NCBI GenBank assembly: GCA_037442205.1 | Contig: JBBIQS010000110.1 | Span: forward strand, 1 to 24,240 | DNA: 24,240 nucleotides | Source of the DNA: JBBIQS01 sp037442205 | GTDB lineage: Bacteria > Myxococcota > Myxococcia > Myxococcales > UBA5297 | Direction: 5' to 3' | Notes under the pieces: generated by a model | What the model was told of the DNA's origin: nothing | Database searches by the model: none | The model's input: the letters and a program-made list of their open reading frames with translations, nothing else | In this document: piece by piece, positions 10,536-17,756 of the stretch | Position numbering within the stretch: the first letter of the stretch is position 1 | Layout: every line of letters begins with the position of its first letter | Translations under genes and position numbers: made by a program

Positions 10536-11438
10536 CTAGGCCGCGCCCGCGCCCGGAGCGGCGTCGATCGCCGGCTCCTGCACCTTGCGGCTCACCATGA
10601 AGCCGAAGACCCCGGCGGTGAAGAACATGATCAGGCTGTAGATCGCCGGGGGAATCGCCATCGTCGAGTTGTTGAGCAGGGTCGGGCCGGTGGCGATGGC
10701 GATCGCCAGGGTGCCGTTGTGCAGCCCGATCTCCATTCCGACCGCGATGGCCTGCCGCTTGGGCAGCCGCACCACCAGCGGGAGCAGGTAGCCCACCGCC
10801 ATGCTCACCAGGTTGAACGCCAGCGCGGCCACGCCCACCTGCCGGAAGTACTCGCCCATGTTCGCGCGCTCCTTGAGCACGATCCCGGTGATCACCAGCA
10901 GCAGCACCAGCGCGGACATGATGCGCACCGGCTTGTCCATCTTCTTCGCCACGCCGGGCGCCTTGGCCTTCACAATCATTCCGATCGCCACCGGCACCAG
11001 CACGATCACGAAGACCTGAATCACTTCCTTGAACTGCAGCGGCAGGACCTTCCCCTCGCCCATGAAGGCCACCAGCGCGAAGTTGACGATGAAGGGCATG
11101 ACGAACAGCGAGAGCACGCTGTTCACCGCGGTGAGGGTGATGTTGAGCGCGACGTCCCCGTGGGAGAGGTGGCTGTAGAGGTTCGCGGTCGGTCCGCCCG
11201 GCGAGGCGGCCAGCAGCATCAGACCCACCGCGAGCTCCGGCGGCAGCCCGAAGGTCTTGGCCATCCCGAAGCAGACCGCGGGCAGGATCAACATCTGGGT
11301 CCCCAGGCCGACCAGCACCGCCTTCGGGTACACGATCACCCGCTTGAAATCCTCGAGCGCGAGCGACAGCCCCAGCCCGAGCATGATGATGCCCAGGGCG
11401 ACGGGGAGCAGAACTGCGGTCAGAACGCTTGCTTGCAT
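10536..11438 (-). CDS. Bile acid:sodium symporter (BASS) family transporter
   Basis: A 300-residue integral membrane protein with about nine to ten hydrophobic segments. BASS-family sodium-site motifs are visible: ASPGGPTANLYSHLSHGD and, in the second half, GMEIGLHNGTLA. Members couple sodium entry to uptake of organic anions such as bile acids, pantoate or other carboxylates; the substrate here cannot be predicted. The start is the ATG giving MQASVLTAVLLPVALG, with AGAGG upstream; longer upstream readings are out of keeping with the family. It is divergent from the adenosine-specific kinase across 326 bp and convergent with ileS. Confidence 0.92.
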   Translation of the reverse strand: MQASVLTAVLLPVALGIIMLGLGLSLALEDFKRVIVYPKAVLVGLGTQMLILPAVCFGMAKTFGLPPELAVGLMLLAASPGGPTANLYSHLSHGDVALNITLTAVNSVLSLFVMPFIVNFALVAFMGEGKVLPLQFKEVIQVFVIVLVPVAIGMIVKAKAPGVAKKMDKPVRIMSALVLLLVITGIVLKERANMGEYFRQVGVAALAFNLVSMAVGYLLPLVVRLPKRQAIAVGMEIGLHNGTLAIAIATGPTLLNNSTMAIPPAIYSLIMFFTAGVFGFMVSRKVQEPAIDAAPGAGAA

Positions 11439-11637
11439 GTGGGAAGACCTCTGGAAAGTTGAGGGCGGCCTCCTTATACGGAATTCCAGTTCCCCGCCAC
11501 TCGCGCGCAGTGATGCCGCCAACAGTGTTCGAAGTCGCGCACTTCCTCCATCTCCCGGTCGCGGACCTGTACTTGAGTTTGCGGACTCCGAGCGCGTGGG
11601 CACGCACCCGAACCGGAGCTCAAGCCATTGGGCAAGG

Positions 11638-11653
11638 CGCTCGGCGCCGAGCG
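11638..11653. promoter_or_regulatory. Perfect 16-bp palindrome, possible operator
   Basis: CGCTCGGCGCCGAGCG is fully self-complementary and lies in the divergent spacer, 112 bp before the kinase start. It could bind a dimeric regulator or be a chance product of high GC content. Confidence 0.35.
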
Positions 11654-11751
11654 ATCCGAACCGGTCCGTTCACCGTCCGTCACTGCCGCAAAACGGAATC
11701 CGCGCGACATGGCCAGGCCTCGCCGGCGGCATCTATCCTCCGCGCAAACTG

Positions 11752-11757
11752 CCAGGA
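11752..11757 (+). promoter_or_regulatory. Ribosome binding site that fixes a TTG start
   Basis: AGGAGG sits 7 bases before a TTG at 11765. There is no ATG or GTG at the position where the conserved protein begins, so this perfect Shine-Dalgarno sequence decides the start. Confidence 0.8.
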
Positions 11758-11764
11758 GGTTCTC

Positions 11765-12247
11765 TTGGAGCTGCTCACCATCGCCGTCGAGAAGCCGCAG
11801 GACGTCAACTTCATCCTCGGACAGGCGCACTTCATCAAGACCGTGGAGGACCTGCATGAGGTGCTGGCCGCCAGCTCGCCGCAGCTCAAGTTCGGCGTCG
11901 CCTTCTGCGAGTCAAGCGGGCCGCGGCTCATCCGCCGCTCCGGCAACGACTCCGAGCTGACCGAGCTGGCGACCCGCAACGCGAAGGCGGTCGGCGCCGG
12001 CCACAGCTTCTTCGTCTTCATGCGCCAGGGCTTCCCGGTCAGCGTCCTCAACGCCGTCAAGCAGGTGCCCGAGGTGTGCCGCGTCTTCTGTGCCACCGCC
12101 AACGACGCCGAGGTGCTGGTGGTCGAAACCGACAAGGGCCGGGGCATCGCCGGAGTGATCGACGGCGGCTCGCCGCTGGGCGTCGAGGCCGAGCGCGATG
12201 TCCAGGAGCGCAAGCAGCTGCTGCGCGCGCTCGGGTACAAGCTCTAG
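11765..12247 (+). CDS. Adenosine-specific kinase (COG1839/DUF355 family)
   Basis: A 160-residue protein that matches the adenosine-specific kinase family along its whole length. Landmarks are VEKPQDVNFILGQAHFIKT at residues 8-26, FGVAFCESSGPRL, GNDSEL, VGAGHSFFVFMRQGFPVSVLN, VCRVFCATAND and ETDKGRGIAGVIDGGSPLG. Members of this family bind adenosine, and one archaeal structure contains AMP; the physiological role is poorly defined. The start is TTG, read as Met, with a perfect AGGAGG 7 bases upstream; this gives the family-typical MELL beginning. A longer in-frame reading upstream has no conserved residues. It converges on the S74 gene, with 37 bp between stops. Confidence 0.93.
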   Translation: MELLTIAVEKPQDVNFILGQAHFIKTVEDLHEVLAASSPQLKFGVAFCESSGPRLIRRSGNDSELTELATRNAKAVGAGHSFFVFMRQGFPVSVLNAVKQVPEVCRVFCATANDAEVLVVETDKGRGIAGVIDGGSPLGVEAERDVQERKQLLRALGYKL

Positions 12248-12284
12248 CCGAGCGCGCCGATCGCCCGCCGCAGGATCCCCGCGC

Positions 12285-14312
12285 CTACTTCGCCCGGGCG
12301 AGTCGTCCCATCTCGCCCGCTTCCTTCCCGGCCGCGAGCTGCCCGACGGCACGCTCCAGGCGGTCGAGCCGCGCCTGAAGGGAGGCGTTCTCCTCCTCGA
12401 GCCGCTTCACGGTCCCGTCCCGGCTCGCCAGGGCGGCTGCGAGCTGCGCCGCCTGTTCCGCCGACCGAGCCTCGAGGACGGCGAGGCGCTCCTTCTGCTC
12501 GCGCGACTGGGTCAGCAGATCCTTGGCCGCCTGCAGGGCGACGACCGAGATCTTGTCGTAGTAGACGAGCTTGTTGCCGCCCGGGGCGGTGTAGACGAAC
12601 TCCGGGAAGACCTTCTCGACCTCCTGGGCCGCCAGCCCGATCTGCGGGTCGTCGTTCTTGAGGGACTCCACGTACTTGAAGCGGATGACCCGCATCTGGT
12701 CGAGCTTGTCGAGGACTGGCCCCAGCGGCGAGATATCTTTCTTGAGCCGGATGTCCGAGGTGCTGGTCCCCGAGGCCCAGACGGCGGTGCCTGCGTCGTA
12801 GAGGACCATGTTCCGGTCCGCCTGCAGCACCAGCCGGTAGTTCGTCCGCGTCTCGCTGGCGAAGTTCCCGGTCGCCGAAACCAAATCGCCGGACGCGCGA
12901 AGGTAGCCGTTCACGAATGTGGCCGAAAACAACGGAACCACCATCATGTAAATAGGGGAGCCGCCCGGTCCCGTGACCCTGAACGTGCCCTGGCCCGCGA
13001 TCGGAAGCCGGACTTCCAGGCCGTTCGCATCCGCCCACAGCCCGGTCGACACGTTGCCGACCTGCACCGGGCCGAATTTCCCGGTGCCGTTGAACTGGAC
13101 GTTGCCGGCGGTGTCCACCGTGCCCGCCACCGCCGACTTCCCGTTGCCGAAGACCACTCCGTTGCCGTTGTAGTAGTCGAGGTAGATTCGCCCGTCGCTC
13201 TTCGAGGCGTCGGAGTCGATGTGCAGGTTGCCGCCGTTGTTGGTCCCGAAGATGCCCCCGGACTGGACCGCGATTCCCCCGCCGACGTTGAGCGATCCGT
13301 TGACGTCGAGCTCCTGGCTCGGGGTCGCGGTCCCCACCCCGACGCGCCCCTGGGCGTTGACGAGTTGGGCGGTGGAGCCGTCGCTCTTGAGCAGCCGGGC
13401 GATGGGCTTCTGGACGGTGTAGTCGGAGGCGGTGATGGCGGTCCCCACCGCCGGGGTCACGGTCAGGCTGGTGTCGGAGGCGATGGCGACGATCTGGAGG
13501 GCCTGCTTGCCGGCCACCAGCACGTCGCCGACCGCGCAGTCGGTGGTGAAGCGGCTCCCGCTGCCGGCGACGGTGCTCGAGCCAGCCGCCGCCGCGACGG
13601 TGTTGGGGTTGCTGAAGTAGCGCTCCGCGGCGCCTTGGACCGCCAGCCTCGCCGCCGGAGTGGCGGTGCCCACCCCAGCCGAGCCGCCGACGGCGAACGA
13701 GGCAGGCTGGAGCGCCGCGCTCTGGTTCTGGATGTAGCTCGCGCTGCCGCTGGCCGGCGCGGAGCCGTTGAAGCGGGTCCAGTCGGCCGAGGAGAGCAGG
13801 CCGCTCTGGGAGGCGCTGGCCTGGGCGAGCTGCAGGTTGCCCGCGCCGTCGACGACGGACTTGCCGCTCACGCTGATGCCGCTGGAGTTGATGCTCACCC
13901 CGTTCGCCCCGCCGACGCTGACGCTGGAGGCGTTCACGGTCCCGCCGCTGAGGTTCTGGGCCATCAGGGCATACGGGACCGAGTCGACCCGCTGGCGAGG
14001 GCTGAGCGCGGAGCTTCCGACGCTGATCTCGAGGAAGCGCTCGGAGCCGTCGAAGGCGTCGGGGGCGAAGGCCTGGAGGTCGCCCAGGACGACCGAGTAG
14101 AAGCCGTCGGTGAGCGCGACCGTCTGGGTCTCTTTCCAGCGCGGCAGGCTGCCGCCGATCGCCTGATCCCAGAGGCTGAACGTGAGGGAGACGGTCCCGC
14201 TCTCGGGAGTCCCGTCGGCCTTGAGCAGGCGCCCTTGGTAGGCCACCTTGGCCGGGACTTGCGAGAGAGCGAGAGACGGCATCAGCAAGATCGCTGCGAT
14301 TGCAGAGCGCAT
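12285..14312 (-). CDS. Exported fibre-like protein with C-terminal peptidase S74 intramolecular chaperone domain
   Basis: A 675-residue protein with signal peptide (MRSAIAAILLMPSLALS). After it comes a beta-rich N-terminal domain (VAYQGRLLKADGTPESG... DGFYSVVLGD), then repetitive stretches such as GVGTATPAARLAVQG and VGVGTATPSQELDVNG that are typical of trimeric fibre proteins. The S74 chaperone domain starts near Ser519 with SDIRLKKDI and continues through IGLAAQEVEKVFPEFV to about residue 600. In phage tail spikes this domain drives trimerisation and then cuts itself off just before the SDxRLK Ser. A coiled coil (about 598-660, leucine-rich heptads) ends the protein. No phage genes surround it. 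Its divergence from the ECF sigma gene makes it a candidate target. Confidence 0.9.
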   Translation of the reverse strand: MRSAIAAILLMPSLALSQVPAKVAYQGRLLKADGTPESGTVSLTFSLWDQAIGGSLPRWKETQTVALTDGFYSVVLGDLQAFAPDAFDGSERFLEISVGSSALSPRQRVDSVPYALMAQNLSGGTVNASSVSVGGANGVSINSSGISVSGKSVVDGAGNLQLAQASASQSGLLSSADWTRFNGSAPASGSASYIQNQSAALQPASFAVGGSAGVGTATPAARLAVQGAAERYFSNPNTVAAAAGSSTVAGSGSRFTTDCAVGDVLVAGKQALQIVAIASDTSLTVTPAVGTAITASDYTVQKPIARLLKSDGSTAQLVNAQGRVGVGTATPSQELDVNGSLNVGGGIAVQSGGIFGTNNGGNLHIDSDASKSDGRIYLDYYNGNGVVFGNGKSAVAGTVDTAGNVQFNGTGKFGPVQVGNVSTGLWADANGLEVRLPIAGQGTFRVTGPGGSPIYMMVVPLFSATFVNGYLRASGDLVSATGNFASETRTNYRLVLQADRNMVLYDAGTAVWASGTSTSDIRLKKDISPLGPVLDKLDQMRVIRFKYVESLKNDDPQIGLAAQEVEKVFPEFVYTAPGGNKLVYYDKISVVALQAAKDLLTQSREQKERLAVLEARSAEQAAQLAAALASRDGTVKRLEEENASLQARLDRLERAVGQLAAGKEAGEMGRLARAK

Positions 14313-14710
14313 GTTTCGACCCCCGTGACGACCGCGTGATGCGCGCGATGTTACCGAGACTCGTTCGCGCGCGACAGGCGCCGAGAAGAGCGAGGCGACC
14401 GGGCCGGGCGGTCGGGACTGTCTCTGGGTTCAGCTCTTTGGCCTGCCAGCGCCTTCGCCCAGGCATAGAGCGGGGCCAAGAGCCAACCCCTGCCAATCAC
14501 GACGCTTTTCAGAACGCCCGATTCCGGACGAAGATTCGCCAATCATTCCAGCCGGTTGGGATGACCCCGCATCATTATGCGGGAGATCGACTTGCCCACG
14601 AGCGCTGTCCGGCCTCGAGGTGCAGCGGCGTCATCCCCGTCGAGCGTGCGGCGCGAATTCGAACCTTCTCGTTGCCCGCGCACTTCAGGGATCATAGCGC
14701 GACCTGACCG
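14313..14710. other. Divergent intergenic region between the S74 gene and the ECF sigma gene, 398 bp
   Basis: Contains a 7-bp stem palindrome CCCGCAT-CATT-ATGCGGG at 14566-14583 and a spaced inverted repeat GCGCGCGA (14341-14348) / TCGCGCGC (14365-14372) next to the S74 start. A GAACCT at 14661-14666 resembles an ECF -35 element, but I find no matching -10, so no promoter is called. Base composition is less GC-rich at codon third positions than in the genes. An open frame here (14300-14707) does not look coding. Confidence 0.5.
14566..14583. promoter_or_regulatory. Inverted repeat upstream of the sigma gene, possible operator
   Basis: CCCGCAT and ATGCGGG are perfect arms around CATT, 128 bp before the sigma start. 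It is more AT-rich in the centre than most local palindromes, which makes chance less likely. Function unknown. Confidence 0.4.
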
Positions 14711-15316
14711 ATGGCAGACGTGATTCCAATTTCGAAGGCCACCTCACCGGGGCCGGCTCTTTCGGCGGAGCCGAGCGACGACGACCTGATGCTGCTGGCC
14801 CGCGCCGGCGCCGCCGGAGCATTCGACATGCTCGTCCGCCGCCACCAGGCCCGCGTGCTCAGGCTCGCCTACAAGTACCTTGGAGATGCCGGCTTGGCGC
14901 GGGACGTCGGCCAGAACACCTTCATCGAGGTCTTCAAGTTCCTCCCGCGCTACCGGCCGCTCGGGACATTCCGGGTCTTCCTCCACCGGATTGCCCTGAA
15001 CCAATGCCACATGCTCCGACGGGCCGCGCGCTCCCGCGAGCAAAGCGTCGCCACCCTCGCCCGCCAGTCCACCGACGCCCAGGCGCCCGGGCTCGACGAG
15101 AGGCTGATCGACCGCGAGCGGCAGCGGGAGGTGGAGCGCGCGTTGCTCGAGTTGAGCGAGAAGCTGCGCGCCGTCCTCGTCCTGCGCTTCGCCGGCGAGC
15201 ACTCGCTCGAGGAGATTGGGCGGGTGCTCGACCTGCCGGTGGGCACCGTCAAGAGCCGTCTCTTCGCCGGGCTGGCCAAGCTGCGGGCCGAGCTCGAGAC
15301 GGAGGAGCTGCCATGA
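14711..15316 (+). CDS. ECF-type RNA polymerase sigma factor
   Basis: A 201-residue sigma-70-family factor with only regions 2 and 4. Region 2 spans about residues 37-103 (AFDMLVRRHQARVLRLAYKYLGD, then RDVGQNTFIEVFKFLPRYRP and FLHRIALNQ), which binds the -10 element and core polymerase. Region 4 spans about 138-192 with the helix-turn-helix SLEEIGRVLDLPVGTVKSRL. It should redirect polymerase to a small regulon. There is no recognisable Shine-Dalgarno sequence before the ATG. Its stop overlaps the next start (ATGA), so the anti-sigma-like gene is translationally coupled. Confidence 0.93.
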   Translation: MADVIPISKATSPGPALSAEPSDDDLMLLARAGAAGAFDMLVRRHQARVLRLAYKYLGDAGLARDVGQNTFIEVFKFLPRYRPLGTFRVFLHRIALNQCHMLRRAARSREQSVATLARQSTDAQAPGLDERLIDRERQREVERALLELSEKLRAVLVLRFAGEHSLEEIGRVLDLPVGTVKSRLFAGLAKLRAELETEELP

Positions 15317-16140
15317 GCCCTCGCGCCCTCCCCACTCGCGACGAGCTCATCCGCCTGCTCGAGGGCGAGCTGACGCAGAGCCGCGCCGCTGAGCTCGAGC
15401 GCGAGCTGCGCGACTCGGCCGCGCTGCGCCGCGAATACGAAGCCCTCCGGCGGATTCGCGAGGGTCTCGCCGCGCCCGACGAGGCGCTCGAGCAGATCGA
15501 CCTTGTCGAGGCGGTGCGCGCGGGCGCCGCCTCCTCCGCCGCCGTTGAGCTCCGCCGGCTCCCGGCTCGCCGCCTGCTGCCGGTGGGGCTCGCAGGGGCA
15601 CTGGCCTGCGCCGCGGCGGTGCTGTTGGTCGTGGTTCAGCGAAGCGAACCGGACCAGTTCCGCTCCAAAGGCACCGGTCCGAGCTCGCAGCAGGCGCTGA
15701 GCGGCATCGAGATCTACTCCGTTCACTCGGACGCCGCGCCGGTCCGGCTGGGCCCCACCCTCAGCCGAGGCGACGGCCTGCTCTTTTCCTACGTGAACGG
15801 CGGACCCAATCCGTACAGCCACCTGATGATCTTCGCCGTCGACGAGCGCGGCGCGATCTTCTGGTTCTATCCGGCCTTCGAAGACGCGACCCAGGATCCG
15901 CAATCCTTTTCCATCGCGCCATCCACCCAGCCCGGCGAGCTGCGCGACCTGGTGCGCCACGACTTCGTTCCTGGTCTCCTGGCGGTCTATGCGGTCTTCT
16001 CGCGCGCGCCGCTCACCGTTTCAGAGATCGAGTCGCGCGTCCGAGAGGTCGCTCGCTCACCGGGCTGGGACCCCGGGCGTCCCGCCCCCTTGAGTCTCGA
16101 GAATTCGGCCGACCACATCGTTTCCGTGAGGGTTCAATGA
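15313..16140 (+). CDS. Putative membrane anti-sigma factor with DUF4384-like outer domain
   Basis: A 275-residue single-pass membrane protein. Residues 1-75 are helical and charged (DELIRLLEGEL, AAELERELRD) as in anti-sigma N-termini, but the HxxxCxxC zinc motif common in such domains is absent. A transmembrane segment lies at about 88-108. The external part (about 130-235) has GIEIYSVHSD, SRGDGLLFSYVN, HLMIFAVDERG and FWFYPAF, which resembles DUF4384-type sensory domains. The role is inferred mainly from position: it overlaps both the sigma gene and the caspase gene by ATGA. An expected mechanism is sigma sequestration until an envelope signal releases it. It may instead be a non-binding membrane partner. 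Confidence 0.75.
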   Translation: MSPRALPTRDELIRLLEGELTQSRAAELERELRDSAALRREYEALRRIREGLAAPDEALEQIDLVEAVRAGAASSAAVELRRLPARRLLPVGLAGALACAAAVLLVVVQRSEPDQFRSKGTGPSSQQALSGIEIYSVHSDAAPVRLGPTLSRGDGLLFSYVNGGPNPYSHLMIFAVDERGAIFWFYPAFEDATQDPQSFSIAPSTQPGELRDLVRHDFVPGLLAVYAVFSRAPLTVSEIESRVREVARSPGWDPGRPAPLSLENSADHIVSVRVQ

Positions 16141-17687
16141 CGTCAGCTCTGAGGGTGGGTGCACTTGCGTTGGGGCTGCTGCTGCCCGCGGCGGCAGCAG
16201 CGTCGACGGCTCGATTCGCGCTGGTGGTGGGGAGCAATCGTTCGGAGAGCTCGTCCACAGCCTCGCTGAAATACGCGGACGACGATGCCATCGGCATGCA
16301 CGAGCTGCTCACCGAGGCAGGCGTCCGCAGCCTGCTGCTCGTCACGCCCGATGAGAACACCAAGCGGCTCCATCCCGACCTCGCGCCTGAAGGCCCTTCC
16401 CGAGTCGAGCTGCTGTTCGAGGCGTTTGGAGCTCTGCGCATGCTGATGCAGCAGGAAAAGAGCCGGGGGAACACGGTCGAATTCCTCTTCTTCTTCAGCG
16501 GGCACGGCGACGTCCAGAACGGCGAGGGCTACGCCGTGCTCGACGAGGGTCGGCTCACACGCGCCCAGCTCCACGACCGGATTCTGGCTCGCTCCCCCGC
16601 CGACCGGAATCACGTCATCGTCGACTCCTGCAAGTCGGCCTTCCTCGCCTACGGGAAGGGCGCGGGCGGGAAGCGCGTCCCGTTTCCCCAGCCGTTCGCC
16701 GGTCGTGGCCAGGGGCTCGCCAACACCGGCTTCATCCTCTCCACCTCGACCGGCGGCGACAGCCACGAGTGGGAGCGGCTGCAGGCCGGCGTGTTCAGCT
16801 ACGAGATCCGTTCCGCCCTGCGCGGCAGCGCCGACGCCGACGGCGACGGCACCATCACCTACGCCGAGCTCGGCGCGTTCCTGACCAGCGCCAACTCCAA
16901 GATCGCCAACGCCGGCCACCGCCCGGACTTCCTGGTAATCCCTCCGGGTCGATCGTCGAGCGGCCTCGACTTTCCGCTGCTCTCCTGGAACGGAGACGGT
17001 TTCGCCGTCGATCAGGATCTGGGCCACGCGTACGTCGAGCGCGCCAACGGGGAGCGCGTGCTCGACGTCCATTCCCAGCGGAGCCAGCTCGCCCTCCTGC
17101 GGTTGCCATCGGACCGGCCGCTGTTCCTGCGCAGCGGGGACGGGAGCACCGAGCGGGCCATCGTCGCCCCCGAGGCCCGGCGCGCCTCGGAGCTGCCGAG
17201 CACTCCCGCGAGCACCGCGAGCAAGGGCGCGCTCCACATTGCCTTCGAGAGCCTTTTTGCCGAGCCTTTTGCCGCGGCCTCGGTCGAGGAATACCGCCGC
17301 GGATACTCGGCGCCGGAGGAAGATCGGCGCGACTCCTCGCCAGGGACGGTGACCGCGGTCGAGGCGACGTCGGAGAAGGGCTGGCGAGCAACCGCCCGCG
17401 CCATCACCGCCTGGACTGCGCTGGGCGCGGGCACCTTCGGTGGAGTCGCGCTCCTCGCTGGCCTCGGGCAGCACCTCGGCGCCGGTTCGGTCCCGCAGGT
17501 CGAGCTCGCGAGGCGCAACCAGCAGATCGAGACGATGAACGGCGCCGCGCGGATCGCAGCCGGGGTGGCAGGGCTCAGCGGCCTGGCGTGGCTCGCGCTG
17601 CGCCTGTCCGAGCCCGCCAGCGGCGTCGCCTGGTCCGCGCTCCCGATGCCGGGGGGAGCGTTCGGGGCGATCAGCTTCGCGCACTGA
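16137..17687 (+). CDS. Exported caspase-fold (peptidase C14) protein with EF-hand loop and C-terminal membrane segments
   Basis: A 516-residue predicted cysteine protease. A signal peptide (LALGLLLPAAAAAS) precedes a caspase/metacaspase domain, whose catalytic dyad is His123 (FFFSGHGD) and Cys165 (VIVDSCKSAF). A canonical EF-hand loop follows, DADGDGTITYAE, with ligands Asp233, Asp235, Asp237, Thr239, Thr241 and Glu244, which suggests calcium control. The region 280-420 is low complexity with no motif recognised. Two hydrophobic segments (about 422-446 and 470-490) likely anchor it. Family members cleave after basic or acidic residues; target unknown. The start ATG overlaps the preceding stop, making it third in the sigma operon. 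Confidence 0.9.
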   Translation: MTSALRVGALALGLLLPAAAAASTARFALVVGSNRSESSSTASLKYADDDAIGMHELLTEAGVRSLLLVTPDENTKRLHPDLAPEGPSRVELLFEAFGALRMLMQQEKSRGNTVEFLFFFSGHGDVQNGEGYAVLDEGRLTRAQLHDRILARSPADRNHVIVDSCKSAFLAYGKGAGGKRVPFPQPFAGRGQGLANTGFILSTSTGGDSHEWERLQAGVFSYEIRSALRGSADADGDGTITYAELGAFLTSANSKIANAGHRPDFLVIPPGRSSSGLDFPLLSWNGDGFAVDQDLGHAYVERANGERVLDVHSQRSQLALLRLPSDRPLFLRSGDGSTERAIVAPEARRASELPSTPASTASKGALHIAFESLFAEPFAAASVEEYRRGYSAPEEDRRDSSPGTVTAVEATSEKGWRATARAITAWTALGAGTFGGVALLAGLGQHLGAGSVPQVELARRNQQIETMNGAARIAAGVAGLSGLAWLALRLSEPASGVAWSALPMPGGAFGAISFAH

Positions 17688-17756
17688 GCGACCGAACCTC
17701 TCTCGGCCGCCGCGCACTTGAACCTGCGGACCGAAGATCCCTTGAGGAGGGAAACC

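Larger units (their letters stand above)
11439..11764. other. Divergent intergenic region, 326 bp
   Basis: The spacer between the transporter and the kinase contains a perfect 16-bp palindrome CGCTCGGCGCCGAGCG at 11638-11653, whose arms equal those of the hairpin after ileS. A TATAAG -10-like hexamer occurs on the minus strand (11473-11478) and a TATCCT on the plus strand (11732-11737), neither with a convincing -35 partner. Open frames across it have codon use unlike the real genes. No RNA gene seen. Confidence 0.5.

Noticed and set aside
12198..14339. 713-codon plus-strand frame over the S74 gene
   Set aside because: The minus-strand S74 protein has signal peptide, repeats and chaperone domain; this frame has none.
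12244..14496. 750-codon minus-strand frame in a second phase over the S74 gene
   Set aside because: Starts upstream in the spacer and reads as Arg/Gly/Pro-rich shadow; the phase with real domains is the other one.
14661..14666. GAACCT as the -35 box of an ECF autopromoter
   Set aside because: No acceptable -10 element at 15-17 bp, and only a single six-base match.
14300..14707. 135-codon plus-strand frame in the sigma upstream spacer
   Set aside because: Codon third positions are not GC-biased as in the real genes and there is no ribosome site or motif.
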